In this document: piece after piece, positions 1 to 12,515 of the stretch
Layout of the letters: each line of letters opens with the position of its first letter
Numbering within the stretch: position 1 is the stretch's first letter
Assembly: GCA_026419785.1 (NCBI GenBank)
Contig: JAODTK010005845.1
Span: forward strand, 62,001 to 126,000
Source of the DNA: Sclerodactyla briareus
Lineage: Eukaryota > Echinodermata > Holothuroidea > Dendrochirotida > Sclerodactylidae
Direction: 5' to 3'
DNA length: 64,000 nucleotides
The notes under the pieces: generated by a model
Told to the model about the DNA's origin: nothing
Seen by the model: the letters and a program-made list of their open reading frames with translations, nothing else
The model's database searches: none
Translations under genes and position numbers: made by a program

Positions 1-82
1 AATAACGCACACACTGTTTGTGTTCAACATGCATTGTGCAAACTCTTTTCCAACTATATTTGTGGCAGTAGTTTGGATTTTT

Positions 83-284
83 TCAACCACAAAAAAACGA
101 TCCTTTGGGCTGCAGGCATGTTATACATTGTCGGAGAGGTCGATACTCATCACAACATTGCCGCGAAATGGTAAATTCGGGTAGCCAACTGGCAGTTACT
201 GCCGCGCACGCACTGGCAAGATAGAATGAATTGCCACCTCCCATTTCTTCGGCTAGTTTATCTTTTCCAGTTTGTATATCTTTG
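83..284 (-). CDS. Possible terminal exon, unknown product
   Basis: On the minus strand an open frame of about 66 codons follows a CAG acceptor at 285-287 and ends in TGA at 83-85. The peptide starts KDIQTGKDKLAEEMGGG and has a cysteine-rich tail (QCCDEY, CITC, FFCG). I recognise no family, and the pyrimidine tract before the acceptor is weak. No adjoining exon was found, so it could be chance. Confidence 0.22.
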
Positions 285-301
285 CTGTCAAGTTTTAGCA
301 T

Positions 302-1389
302 TTGTGCTTTGTATCACTGCTCCTTTCTCGCGAAAATTGAATCAGAAACCGTATCAGGGGCATACAGTATCTTACCATCTACCTCTGAATAGTGTTCAAA
401 CGATATTCCAATATCGGATGTTACCGATTACCGATTATTTTTCCCATAATCGGTCCGTACCGATACTGATTATTCAGTCAGCACATTACAAAATTACACT
501 TTACATTTCCTGACATTACGTAGGCAACGTCCTGAGTTAAATCCAAAATCCCATCGATAGACACCTACAGGGGTAGTCCTAATTCAAGCTTAGTTTCAGT
601 CATACTTATCGGATTCCATCTTTTTATTGCATGCCTATGTTTGGTTCCTGGTGAAGGTAACAAAATAATATACGCCATCTTTCGAAATGGATTCGGAAGC
701 TCCGATACTCTTGTAAGTCGATACGCGTGGCCAGCTGCACGAGAAGCCTGAAATACTTTCTGCGTGCTACACCGTACCCAAACAACAGTTGTATTTGTGT
801 ACCATTGTCGTGCGGTGACCATCAACTTCTGATCATCCTCCACACCACTTACGTCTATGGGGTTTTCCCCTTGGCCCTGTGGTTAATACCGAAACACTCG
901 AGCGGTAGCAGTCGCCGATCCACTGAAATGTTGCTGTTGCTGAGACTCGCGTAGACCTACGCTACTCAATGCCATGAATGAAATGATTTAATTCACCACT
1001 TTCTCACTGGGTACAACGATGATATTTATTAGTTTTCGCCATGATTTTAGCACTCACAATCACTTCCAGGCCGTGTCTTGCTTCGGTAACCATGGCCAAA
1101 TCGAGGCAATGTTATGTGGTAGCACTGCATTCGATGTGTGGTGTGTCTCAATTTGTCATATGTGCAGTGGTCTAGCGGTCGCTGCAACACATATAACTAG
1201 TTATGTTACTGCTGAAGAAGATTTGTTTTGTGAGTTTATTTATCGGAGGGCGGGTTCGCCCGGGGGGGGGGGGATTGTCCACGGCTTTGTGGAAATTGCA
1301 ATAGACATTGCTGCTTCAAACCGGTGTATAGTTTGAATTGTGTTTACTTACATGGTGTTCCAATTTGATGGATGTTGTGGCGCGATATT
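302..1389. other. No gene recognised
   Basis: About 1.1 kb without a supportable exon. At 410-470 the word ACCGATTA and its complement recur (CCGATTACCGATTATT, then ATAATCGGTCCG), which looks like decayed transposon sequence. A G12 run lies near 1261-1272. A tRNA-like A-box word near 1165 is not followed by a B box at normal spacing. Confidence 0.4.
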
Positions 1390-1532
1390 TACGGGTGGGA
1401 TTTTGCTCAAATATGTCACTAGAATTTTCTTTCGCACCCCCTCTATTTTTCGATTTCGGTTCGCTGTTTTGGACTTTCGGGTGGCGGAATCACCTCCGCA
1501 CCCCTGTTTTTCCTGACGCTGATACGGTGTAA
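1390..1532 (+). mobile_element. 3' end fragment of TIR element family E
   Basis: This segment aligns by eye with the right end of the 455-bp element at 1898-2352 and with the reverse complement of 42318-42460. Shared landmarks in order are a TTTCG-CACCCCC stretch, a CTTTCGGGTG stretch and a terminal GTTTTT-GACGCTG. Only the distal 140 bp is present, so it is a solo end or truncated copy. Confidence 0.5.
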
Positions 1533-1897
1533 TGAAACTTGGGTGAGGAAAACGTTACAGTATTGATATTTTCCTCTACCACTGAGTGAAAAAGGAACAG
1601 ATGAGTGAACTATGATGAGTTGCTTTGCCGCATTTTCATATTCAGCCAGCAAAAAGTGTAATGTAGTCAGTTCTGCGAACTTTGACATCCCTAGTAATAG
1701 ACATAACCTTGAAGAGAGGTGGTGCTGATGGAGTCAAACACTAACACTGTTCTCCCCAGATCTCTTGAAAATGTGGCCTAACTTTCTTTCTTGCACCTCC
1801 CTGGATTGATATTGACTTGAGGCTGGATGCCAGCTCTCCCCCTATAAATGTTGTCTTGAACTATGGTGGGTATGGTCCTTGGCATGTTATGCTCATC

Positions 1898-2352
1898 CCA
1901 GCAACAGAGTCCTAAATCTTTTCCAATTTCGGGGGCTATTTTGAGAGGAAAAGTGCCCCCCTAACGATTTTGGGGCTACTCAAGAGCTTTCAGAGGCTAC
2001 TTGAAAAGAATACATTATAGAGGAACACCCTCAAAATGGCCATGAATTGCATAAATTGTATAATCCACTGTGATTATTCACTCAGAATAAGCCGCCTCAA
2101 CAGAATGAGGGGATAGGAATGGTTAGGGCTTCAGGCCCAGACTTTCTCTTTCGGCATCAAAATCATCAGAATCTCTTTCACGGCAGTATGCAACCAATGG
2201 TATCCAAAATTTTCAGGGGCGATCTTCCTCCCCAATTTGACATTTTTCCTTTTTTTCCTGACCCCCGCTGAATGTGATTGGAGAGCTCTTTGTAACTTTC
2301 GAGGGTCGGAATTCAACGCCTCACGCCCTGTGTTTTTTGGACGCCGACCAGC
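1898..2352 (+). mobile_element. Short MITE-like copy of TIR element family E (about 455 bp)
   Basis: The left end reads GCAACAGAGTCCTAAA and the reverse complement of the right end reads GGTCGGCGTCCAAAAA, an imperfect terminal inverted repeat. The first 200 bp (with TTTCGGGGGCTATTTTG) match the reverse complement of 44150-44315, and the last 150 bp match the reverse complement of 42318-42475. The long copy therefore has the same two ends with about 1.7 kb more inside. There is no coding capacity: this is the non-autonomous, deletion-derivative form. Confidence 0.6.
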
Positions 2353-2483
2353 ACCACTCACCAGATATTTCCCCTGCCATACTGTGATAAAAAAAACTGT
2401 TATCAACTTCATCCGCCCGCTAAGTAGGCAAGACTCGGCCCACCACACCCTTTCAGTCACTATGAAAGAACGCAACTCAAGCT

Positions 2484-2578
2484 TCAAATCTGATCCTCAT
2501 GCTCCATAGTCCAAGCAACTGCATGGTCTGGCCCGATGACTGCCGTCAGAAGTTCCACATTATTCGAAACCTGGCTTC
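2484..2578 (-). CDS. Probable terminal exon, unknown product
   Basis: A strong minus-strand acceptor (TTTTCTTAATTCTGCAG) at 2579 is followed by 31 open codons and a TGA at 2484-2486. The exon starts with two leftover bases. The peptide includes NNVELLTAVIGPDHAVAW and ends EHEDQI. It is not recognised. The exon at 3227-3326 on the same strand could belong to the same gene, but the phases do not join directly, so another exon would be needed. Confidence 0.4.
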
Positions 2579-2589
2579 CTGCAGAATTA

Positions 2590-3226
2590 AGAAAAGATGC
2601 AAATACCATGAGAATGAAGTGTCTCAAGCATAGAACAACTCCTAAGATAGCGGGCCAAATACAACTTTTGATCAATGAAGTTAGCCATTTTTGCTGTTTC
2701 AACATCGGACGAGAGGAGGCCGCACGATAATGTCTGATTAAGTCAAGCTCATCAGTTGCTTTAGATGACAAAGTTGATTATTGCTTACAAGCCTGGAAGC
2801 ATAAATCTAGGGATATAGGGTTGCCAGTCTGGGAGTACAAAGTTCCATAGCAATTCCCACTTTATACTGCACTGAACTACCCGACATGTTTCTTCATATT
2901 CCTAATTCCTTTTTATCCACAACATGTACAAATGTAAATTGAGTAATCTGTCCTGCTGTATATTGTCATCATACAGTGGCACACCACTGCAAAATACCAA
3001 ACTTAAACCTGTGAACACATAGCAATGCATGGTAAGTGACAGGTTTGCTTCGAACTAAGCACACTGTAGCACATGAAAAGAGATACAAAACCACCACACA
3101 CCAATTTGGACATTCTAGCATGCAGCTTGTTGAGTAATTTCATTTTATTTTTTGAGGAACCTACGACATCACAGGCTGATGAATGGCGAAGACCGCCCAT
3201 GGCCCTACAACACATTGTACATTTAC
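2590..3226. other. Intron-like or intergenic DNA
   Basis: Between the two minus-strand exon candidates are several acceptor- and donor-like sites (for example TTTTCATGTGCTACAG near 3075), but no combination gave a single convincing phase chain. Confidence 0.3.
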
Positions 3227-3326
3227 CTGTATGCCTCGCATTTTTGTGCCATTGATAACATTCAAGATGCGAGAAGGTATCACCTCCAATTTTAAGAGAT
3301 TATTCTTTAATATCTTGTGAACGATT
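3227..3326 (-). CDS. Probable internal exon, unknown product
   Basis: Exactly 100 bp on the minus strand between an acceptor (TACGACCTCAG) and a donor (CAG then GTAAATG). One leftover base is followed by 33 open codons beginning IVHKILKNNLLKLEV and ending NGTKMRGIQ. The composition is amphipathic and basic. No family recognised. It may pair with the terminal exon at 2484-2578. Confidence 0.35.
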
Positions 3327-5189
3327 CTGAGGTCGTATATCACCTGTTAGTACCCGGGTGGGAGCCAGTCACAAACCACATGCCAACGGCTACTCACGCT
3401 AGCGTGGGCGTACATATAAATCAATGCACTAAACTCGCTGTCAATAATATGGCATAATCTCTAATCAGCATATCTTAAACTCTAGGCCCTATACTAGGCA
3501 CTTCGTAAACGTTAGTTTTAGCCCTAGGCTACACAATATATCAATGAAAGTGGAAATAAGCTGTAATTTGCGGAGTGACCTCACACACTCCAGTAACCTT
3601 TCTTACTTCGGTTCGGTTGTACACTGCCTCGCTCCGTAGAAATAAATGGCTTGAAATTATGCCCAAAGAGGTGTATAGAGAAAAAGTCCACCCCTAGAAC
3701 ACCGAATCGGTAAACTACATCAATATTGTCAGTTGCCTCTGAGAAGTTGCCACATTTGGCTTGGAGTAACATCGTCCCCCCCACCACCCCCCCCCCCCCC
3801 CCCACGTTCGACCCCCCACTCTGCCAAATTTTAGTTTATTTAGGTCAGGCCTCTATTGTATCTCCTAGGCTTAAATGACGTTATGATGCCTGCAGGCCTA
3901 TTTACGTAGGCTCGAATCAGGTATAGCGTTGGCTCTTGAAAGAAAGGGGTCAAATACCGCAATTTGACTATGGATTGATAAATGCCAATTTACAGTAACT
4001 ATTTTGGACAGTTTGGGTACCAAACCCTTGTTTTACAGAGTTCAAACTGCCAAGAAAGGGCTCATAGATTCTCAGACCCCTTGAAACCGCTACCACCCTG
4101 GCTAGAATGTCAGGACAGAATGTTTTGAATCAGTGGCAATACACCTACAATTGCAAATGAGTAACTGTACGATGTCCTTGATTTTTTCGGGTTCTCTCTC
4201 CAATTCCAACTTGTTTTAGCTAGCCTAGTATAATAGATTGCAACACAAGTTTCCCTACAAATTACTGCACAATAATCCACTCACCATTTCACAGGACGTT
4301 CGTTCGACACGGGATGTGCGGTAAAGGTCTGCGATGTATGAGCAACCTGTTAGGGAACGTGGCGTGTGTTAGGGTTGACTGTGTATGTATCGCCGTCAGG
4401 TGCATGATGTTGGTATCGGTAACGATAATTTGTGATTAAATTGTAATTGGAATCTGACAGTAACCCCACCCCAAAGGGCAAATCCCAAAAACCTATACCT
4501 CCAAATACAAATGGTAGCATTAACTAATGCCATGCCCCGATGGATCCCCCGCATATTCGCCCAAGCCCATTTCGACTAAAAAATAGGCTACACATCCTAC
4601 AGTAACACGTTAGGCATCGGCTCGCCTAACGTGATTACTTAGCCTAAAGTAGCTCGCAATTGAGAAATGTTTAACGATTAAACAGTAAATGAACTTACAG
4701 ATTAGTCAACATTCATCGAACGAGTCTCGCGATCGTGGTGTTAGAGGAATGTAAATGCAAAATGACGGAATGTAATTTCTACATCGAACATTTCGGCCAC
4801 AGCTTAAAATCGGTTTTTCAGGCTTCGCTTTCGTTTCGTACGACGATTGCGAGTTTGAATAGTGACCGTGGGGGTTTGCCTCTCATTCATTAACATTCCG
4901 AATCATTACCCTCACTCTCTGAATTAGAAAAAAAAAAAAAATCATGGATACAAATCCACAACTGCTAGTTTCTGATAAGTTGTAATACTGTGCGAATTTA
5001 TAATGAGTAAAAAATCCCACTTTCTGAGTGAAACATAGTGTCGAAGGTTCAATTTTCTCCGGAATATACAGAAAAACAGCAAGTAACTTCAAATTGGACT
5101 GCCTCATGCCCCTCCCCCCCCCCCCCAACTCGGATGCGCCCATCCATTGAGGACACAATTCGAAGGGTGGGCGTTATCATTACGTCGGT
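3327..5189. other. No gene recognised; homopolymer tracts
   Basis: Non-coding in all frames as far as I can see. It holds a C-rich tract at about 3777-3804, a poly-A at 4928-4940 and a C run near 5113-5126. Clade-type palindromes (CCTAGGCTAC, GCAGGCCTATTTACGTAGGC) occur near 3525 and 3890. Confidence 0.4.
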
Positions 5190-5400
5190 CGTAATGTTAG
5201 TCTGTTAAGCTAGTCGGTCAAAACTCGCTAGTCCGTCGACGTTTTTTGGTGCTAGTCGGTTGTGAGTAAATTGTCATGAAAAATTATTCGTTTATAGTCT
5301 GGTCTGACGGACTAACATCACTGACCAATTTAGTGGACTTTAGCTAGTCGGTAACGACCGATTAGTTTAACGTCCGACTAGCAAAAGGCGCTTGTCGGTG
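5190..5400. repeat. Cluster of GCTAGTCGG words in both orientations
   Basis: GCTAGTCGGT or close variants occur near 5211, 5228, 5252 and 5340, and the complement CCGACTAGC near 5382. The cluster opens with the dyad CATTACGTCGGTCGTAATG. This suggests a small foldback or MITE-like element; no target-site duplication was identified. Confidence 0.4.
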
Positions 5401-6049
5401 ACGCCTTGGGGACTATTTTTTTGTTTTCAGTGATAACAATTTTTTGGTCGAACTTCAACTATGATTTACGTGATTTCTTCAATTACAACAACGTCTGCAA
5501 GTTATCACTGTCTAGAACTATACACCTTTGATTTTAATGCGATTGAGAACATTTACTCTGCCAGCTTAGTCGCCAGCCTGCGACAGTGGGCTGGAGCGGC
5601 TGTTATGGCGATCGAGTGCCGATCGACGACATTGGTATAGCGACAGGTTAACGGCAGTCTGATAATGCGGAGTGGGACAAACACATCACCACAACACAAA
5701 AATCACAGAATTTGGAATCACACAAAAAAATTATCCAAGAATATAAGGCCTATGTCCGAACTAAAGCTTCATCCTTCAGGCGCACTTGCATGACAACAGA
5801 TGGAAGAGTGTGGACAAGGTATATACAAAATACCCACCGATTTGGGCCTAGGTTAGTCCTACATCAATATATATCTGTACGTAGCCTGTATAAGCTGTGC
5901 CTTACAAATTACGCAACTCTTTCTAACTGTACATCAGTAGCCCCAGTAGGCAAGTAGGTGGCCTACACCTTAGCGTTGTGTAACAAAATATGAACAATCC
6001 ATTACATTCTTTGTCCATGCTCTCCCCAAAACCCCGACAAAAAAAATTC

Positions 6050-6350
6050 CGATGAAATTTCTTTCAAAACTACCCCTGGGAAATTTCCCGTAGGATTTTT
6101 GCCCACAGTAACTGGGATTTTCCGTTAAATTCCTGCTGGAAAATTCCTGCAGAACTTTCCTACATGAAAAATCCTTTCCTCCAGGAAATCCATTTCCTGT
6201 GGGCAAAAATCCGATAGTGACTCTCCACGGGTTTGGCAATTCCTGGCAGGAAATTTCTTCTACAGGAAATTCATCCTTCCTGTGGGAAAAATCCTAACAA
6301 GAACCTTCCCATGGGTTTATTTCGTAGGCAATTCCGCGCCGGAAAGATTT
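6050..6350. repeat. Degenerate array of TTTCC...GGAAA palindromes
   Basis: Short dyads of the form TTTCCTGCAGGAAA recur roughly every 20-40 bp (for example around 6075, 6135, 6195, 6245 and 6275). The ORFs predicted here come from this low-complexity sequence and are not genes. Confidence 0.45.
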
Positions 6351-6499
6351 CAAATCATAAGGAGAACTTCCGAAGTGAAAGCCTAGTTTTTCGGTTTATG
6401 AAGAATATTCTCAAACAACTCAAAGACTTACAACATCTCCTTGAAAATGTGTGCAAAAAACCCCCACAAACAAATTTGAGCTCAGTTCATTAATTTATT

Positions 6500-7309
6500 A
6501 TATTATATATATCCCGATGGCTTCAGCATAGATAAAAGAATAATATTCTCAATTAGTATGGAAATCTGATCGTGTAAAAGCTGACACTTAATTGTTCAAT
6601 AATTTGGTAACAGACATACATGACCATGCTAGCACATGTCAATTACCAACCCATGAGATCGATGGAATACTCAGTGTGTCTTTGAGTTATTCACTCCTTT
6701 CTTCTTTCTCTGCAACAAATCCAGTTTTTGAGTATTTGAGTAAAGTTGCAAAATGAATTAGAAACTTTAGAATTAAGTTTTCCAACAGAAAAAACACAAA
6801 CGAGTAGGACTACCATTTGCAACTTGCATTCTCCTTCAAGTAGTTCCAATTCACGTCTAAATACACGCATGCCCTACTATTGTGCCTTTAGCATAGCCTG
6901 ATTTTATTGTCTAATACAACGTTGTGATTATGCCATTTTGTTTCGATACTCAATTCAATCCCAACGTCTCAATCAAATGGAGAGTCAATTACCTGGCAAG
7001 AAAATGTCGACGACAACTTCGAGTGGTCCCAATCAACAGCAATTGGAAAAACATCTCTTGTCAATCAATTCATGTCCAGTTCACAAGTTTTCAGTTCTCA
7101 GCCTGCTTTCTCGAAGAGAGTGATCGCTTTCTGATCGTCATGTTACTCCTCTGGCTCCCAAGTGGTTAATGCGTTGGACCCGCAAACCCACGACCACTTC
7201 ACCAAATATGGTTTCTGTCCAGAAACAAAGCCTCTAGGTCCGATGCATACGCTCGGAACCCGTAACTAGCCTCCTTTCCTCTCATCCTGGAGAACCGCTC
7301 TACACCAGA
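6500..7309. other. No gene recognised
   Basis: AT-rich sequence followed by two overlapping open frames at 6924-7169 without family resemblance. At about 7150-7180 a stretch resembling a tRNA-Ser D arm (AAGTGGTTAATGCGTTGGA) has no matching B box at tRNA spacing. Confidence 0.35.
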
Positions 7310-8427
7310 CGGAGCGGGGCTAATTCTTTCTTTCTCATCGTCATCCGACTCCGAGTTTCAGCCACTGGTAGCTGACTGAAAAGCTCGCCCTCGTCACCTG
7401 TAACGGGCTCATCTGATAAGACTGACTCTGTCAATCAGCTACAGCCAGCCGATGACAGTCCCTTGTCTCTGCTGATTCCTGTTGGCGCTCCCTATCTTGC
7501 CCGCCACTCTACGCTGGTGGGTCCGGCTATTGTACCCACGGCTGTTGTCCGGTTGGCCCCATTGGCAGGATATCCATTGTGCGGCAGCTATCCTTCCTCG
7601 GAGATTATTGGCAGCCCGCGTGCGACTGCGGGACCGGTGGTTGGCACGGTCATGGATTAAAAATATGCTCCCTGCATTAGAGGCATAGGCAGGTCTTCCT
7701 CCCAAAAACTGCTATAGGTTCAGGTGTCGTCTTTAGACGTATGTACTCATTAGCGGGGAATACACATACAAAGTATGAGATCGCATCATCCAGGGGGGTC
7801 GAGCTATCAAGCTTTTCACACCAAGGCATCACTCACACACACACTGCCATGACTGCATATTGCCTATTCCTCCTGACTTCGTCAAAATAAAAAACTAACA
7901 AGTTTTGATCCCCGAGTTATAATTAGGTTATTCCTCTATTGAAGTTCTTTTATTTACTCCAGCAAGGAATGAAACTGCTATTAATATTTTGTTATGGGCA
8001 TGTGAAAATGCTATTTTTGCTTTTCAAGAAACCTCGACCCTTGACTACTAGCAGGAAATTGCTGTGTAACTGCCTGAGCTGGGCAAATAAGTGTTCTTCA
8101 ATTATATTTTTCATTCCCTTCGTATCTTCTGTATCAAAACACAAAATGTAAGCAAAAAGCAGGCATGGATTTCAACCCTTTAAACTTTTGGCACGTTTTA
8201 CACCCAAGTCTATGGGAATTTTATATAGTACAAAAGCATGTGGGAATGTTGAATGTTTATTGAAGGACCATAACCTATCCCATTAAAATCATCGAAAAAT
8301 GTGATAGTAACACTGTATGGGCAAACCTTACTTCTGTGGGGACCTTTTCTATGCCCCATACCAAAGCTAGCTCCTTATGTCTTATTCAATGCTTTTATAA
8401 TGAATCCTTGACCGAGGTGCTTAGGGC

Positions 8428-8500
8428 TGGTATCAGTAGGTCAGTGGATTGAGATTGCATACCAAAACGCGGACCTGGTTCATGCAAACCTGTTTTGAGA
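8428..8500 (+). other. tRNA-like (SINE head-like) segment in element A copy 1
   Basis: The segment has a decayed A box (AGTAGGTCAGTGG) and, about 50 bp on, a decayed B box (ACCTGGTTCATGCAAACC). Copy 2 has the same segment at 10990-11063 with different errors, so the ancestor was probably closer to a tRNA. The anticodon arm does not fold convincingly, so it is not called a tRNA gene. Confidence 0.3.
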
Positions 8501-9274
8501 TTCCAGGAAATAGCCGAAGATTTAAAATGCCCCAATACCTTTAAGAAGGCAAATTAAACAACACAGAGTGGTGTATTACAGCTATTTCTATGATACAAGG
8601 CAGCAGTTTTCACACACTGTACGTCCGTCACAAAAAGGATACACCCGTCCATGCTGACATTCCTTCATCTACTGGATAGGCTGGTGCGACCCTATCACTA
8701 TTACCTAATTATTACGAATAACTAGGACCTGTACTTGTGTTTAACCCCCTCGATGAAAGTGTTTACAATTCACTATGTAACGAAATGTTGGCACCTCTCT
8801 CAACCTCTTTCCTTTGTCACTAACGCCTCCACGCTTAATATAATTCACATCAAGGCAAATTATTTTTTCAAGAATAAATATTCATGACTCAATGTTTAAT
8901 CTTTGTCCTTGTAGTGAAACCCCACTGACTATATTTCATTGCGTTTGTTACTGACATGTGCATACATATTACAACTTGTGTCTGAATGTAACACCCGTCA
9001 CGTGGAATCGTACTATGACCTCTTGTATCGGGCTGGTTTAGAGACAATCTGTTCATGACTGTTGGTCTAGGTTCAATATACATCTTGGAGGTCAAACTAT
9101 CTTGTCGCCATCATTCGCTGCTTTAGGGCTTCATTCTTGCCTCATTTTGCTTCCAGGGCAAGGATTACGTCTTTTTGTTTTACGTCCACTCCATCCTGTC
9201 TCTTGCATTTTATTAGCAACGCGGTCAGTACAGCATTGGGTTACGTTTCATTCATACGTTTTCTGCAATATTGT

Positions 9275-9432
9275 AATAGCTGGCCCGTATTGTAATAAAA
9301 CTGGCCCGTTTTGTAATCGCTTGCCCCCGTTTCGTAATAAAGAAGCCCGTTTTGTAGAAAAACTAGCCCGTTTTGTAATAAATTGCTGGCCCCCTTTGTA
9401 GAAAAGCTGGCCCGTTTTGTAATAAAACTGCC
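9275..9432 (+). repeat. Minisatellite, GCCCGTTTTGTAATAAA units
   Basis: About seven to eight degenerate units of roughly 20 bp (CTGGCCCGTTTTGTAATAAA). The same array occurs at 11860-12005 in copy 2 and as its reverse complement at 15258-15440. Confidence 0.7.
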
Positions 9433-9644
9433 GCAATCTGTAATAACTCACTTGTATGGAACACTGGTCTGAACTTAGCTCGGGCGATCATATCCCTTTT
9501 CCAGTAATTCTTCCTCTATAACCTTGTAACAACATGCTTATTAGCCTGGTATCCAGTGGAATTTCTTTGATAGGGGGTGGGGCTCATGCAGACCTGTTTG
9601 ACGGTACCCATCGTTCTAGGGTACAATGCCGACAGTCGTCCAGT

Positions 9645-9845
9645 CCGACACGTATTCAGTCCGAAAATGAAAACACGCAATTCAGTCCGAAAACGCGAAT
9701 GCACTCTTCACAAAACCGTCGTCGTGCCTAAAATAGAATTAACGCATTCAGTCCGACACGCCTTCAATCCGACACCGTCCTTCAGCCGAAAAACAAATAC
9801 ACACTGTCAGTCCGAAAAAAACGAAATAAACCCGTCTGTCCGAAA
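9645..9845 (+). repeat. Array of CAGTCCGAAAA words
   Basis: At least eight occurrences of CAGTCCGAAAA or CAGTCCGACAC at irregular 20-40 bp spacing. The array is repeated at 12205-12405 and inverted at 14875-15060. This is the layout of subterminal transposase-binding motifs in DNA transposons (inference). Confidence 0.6.
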
Positions 9846-9949
9846 GTAGTCAAAGTCAAAGCCAGATTTCTATAGTCAGACATTTCAAGCTTTTTGGGGC
9901 AATGTCGTCTTACGCCATAGCGGTCGACTCGTGTATGACGTCACATAAT

Positions 9950-12515
9950 ACAGACTGAGCGGGCTATTCCTTTCTGGCATCGCATCCGACCTCCTCTTTG
10001 CACCACTGGTAGCTGATGAAGCTGCCTCGTCAGCGGTACGGGCTCATCTTGATAAGCTGACTCGTCATCAGCTACGCAGCCTGATGACAGTCATTGGTCG
10101 CGCGGATTCTGTTGGAGCTCCTTCGATTGGCGCACTGCTGTGGGTCAATGCTATGGTACCGCGTTGTCGGTTGGCCCCATTTGGCAGATATCCTTGCAGC
10201 AGCTGTCTTCCTCGGGGATATTGGCAGCTCCCGCAGTGGATGCGGGACCAGTGGGGGTTCCACTGTCATGGCTGAAAATTGCCTCCCTGCATTAGAGGCA
10301 GTAGGGAGGTCTTCCGTCCAAAATGCTAATATGGTTCCAGTTCGTCTTTGACGTATGTACTCATTATGGGAATACCATACAAAGTTGATCTCGATCATCC
10401 AGGTGGGGTTCGAGCTAATCAAGTCCAAGCCACGGCATCACATACCACACACACGGCCATGACTGCATATATTCCTCTGACTTCTCAAGGATAAAAAAAA
10501 ACGAAAAGTTTTGATCCCCGGAGTTATATTAGGTTATTCCTCTATTTAGATTCTTTTATTTACTCCAGCAAGGAATGAAATGCTATTAATATTTTGTTAT
10601 GGGCATGTGACATGCTATTTTGTGCTTTTCAAGAAAATCGACCTTGACCTACTAGCAGGAAAATTGCGTTTACTGACTGACTGGGCAAATAAGGGTTTCA
10701 ATTATGTTTTACATCTGCCCTTTCGTATCTCTGTCATCAAAAAACAAAATGTAAAGCAAAAAGCATGCATGATTTCACCTTTAAACTTTGGCACAGTTTT
10801 ACACACCAATTCTATGGGTAATTTATGAAAAAAAGCATGTGGTATGTTTATGTTTTTGAGACGCATAACTTCCCATTAAAATCATCGAAAAATGTGATAG
10901 TAACACAGATTGCAGAGACCTTATTCTAATGCCCCTACAAATTAGCTCCATTATTATTATTCAATCTTTAATATGCTCTGACGAGGTGCTTGGGGTATCA
11001 GTAGTCATGATGAGACTTGCTACCAACTCGGACCTGGGTCTGCAAACCTATTTTGAGATTCGGAAATAGCAGAATTATTTAAAATGACCCGCATACCTTT
11101 AAGAAGGCAAATTAAACAACCAGAGTGGTGTATTCCAGCTATTTCTATGATACAAGGCAGCATTTTCACACACTGTAACGTCCGTCACAAAAATGTAACC
11201 CCCGTCATGTTTCAATGCTGAAATTCATTCATCTACGGATCGGCTGCGACCCTCAGTCAACTAGTACTATTATTTATGGAATAACTAGACCTGTAACTAT
11301 TGTGTTATCACCATGGATAATAAAAGTGTTTACATTCACATCTTTAACGAATGTTGGCAACCTCTCTCAACCTCTGTCCTTTGTCACTAACGCCTGCCAC
11401 GCTATTAATCATTAACATAAGGCAAAATATTTTTCAATAATAAAATTTCGACCAATGTTTAAAGCTTGTCTTGTAGTGAAACCCAACTGACAATATTTCA
11501 TTGCTGTTTGTTACTGACTTTGGCATCCATAGTTACAAATTGTGTCTGAATGTAACACCCGTCACGGTGGAATCGACTATGACCTCTTTGTAATCTGGGC
11601 GTGGTTTTAAGAAGATCTTTTTACAACATGACTGTTGGTCTAGTTTCAATCTACATCTGAGCAAACTACTCCTCTGCGCCATCAGGTCGCTGCTTTAGGG
11701 CTTCAATTTCTTGCTCCAATTGGCTTCCGACTGTTCCGAGGCAAGGAATTACGTCCGTTTTTGTTACGTTCCACGCCATCAGGTCTATTTAATTTTTACA
11801 AAACGGGTCAGTACAGCATTGGTTACGTTTCGTCCACGTTTCTGCAATTTTTAATAGCTGCCCGTATGTAATAAAACTGCCCGTGTTTTTAATAGCTGGC
11901 CCGTTCGTAATAAAATTAGCTTTTTTGTAATAAAAAGCTAGCCCGTTTTTGTAATAAATTTCTGGCGCCAATTTGTAATGAAAAGCTGGCCCGTTTTTGT
12001 AATAAAACGCCGGGGGCAATAGTTATAACCACTGTATGAACACTGGCTGAAACTTAGACTCTGGGCGATCCGATATCCCTTTTCCAGTAAGGTCCTCTAT
12101 ATCGTGTACCTGCCTTATAGCCTGGGTAGTCAGGGGAATTCGTGGATATGGGTGTGGGGCTCATGCACTGTTGACTATCCCAATGTTCGAGGTCATGCCT
12201 ACGTCGTCCATTCCGACACGTATTCGTCCGAAAATGAAAAACCCGCATTCAGTCCGAAAACATAATGCACGTCTTCACACCGTCGTCGGTCCGAAAATAT
12301 AATTAACGCTTTCCAGTGCCGACACTGGGCGCTTCAAGCCACACTCCTTTCATTCCGAAATCAATCACACTGTCGTCGAAACGAATACACCCGTCGTCCG
12401 AAGTAATCAATGTCAAGCCAGATTTCTATAGTCCTCCAATTTCAAGCTTTTTGGGCAATGTCTTCTTACGAATAAGCGTCGTCTCGTGTATGACGTCAGC
12501 ATAAGACATTACCCT
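9950..12515 (+). mobile_element. Element A, direct copy 2 (2.6 kb)
   Basis: Second direct copy of the element at 7310-9945, beginning with the same GAGCGGGCTATTCCTTTCT head and ending with the same GTCTCGTGTATGACGTCA tail. Its tRNA-like segment lies at 10990-11063, its minisatellite at 11860-12005 and its GTCCGA array at 12205-12405. The open frames here (for example 10072-10428 minus) are not recognised and are not conserved between the copies. Confidence 0.6.

Larger units (their letters stand above)
7310..9945 (+). mobile_element. Element A, direct copy 1 (2.6 kb)
   Basis: Aligns by eye along its whole length with 9950-12515, with many one-base indels and a few substitutions. In order it holds a GC-rich 350-bp head, an AT-rich middle, a tRNA-like segment near 8428, a minisatellite of GCCCGTTTTGTAATAAA units (9275-9432) and an array of CAGTCCGAAAA words (9645-9845). 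No transposase is visible. I see no clear family, and call it a non-autonomous element or the unit of a complex tandem repeat. Confidence 0.6.

Noticed and set aside
1160..1255. tRNA-like words (GTGGTCTAGCGGTCGCTGC and GGGCGGGTTCGCCCG)
   Set aside because: The A-box to B-box distance is about 80 bp and no cloverleaf forms.
5970..6493. ORFs of 86-89 codons on both strands
   Set aside because: They fall in the degenerate TTTCC/GGAAA palindrome array and are repeat shadows.
7150..7260. tRNA-Ser-like D arm
   Set aside because: The anticodon stem mismatches and no B box lies at the right distance.
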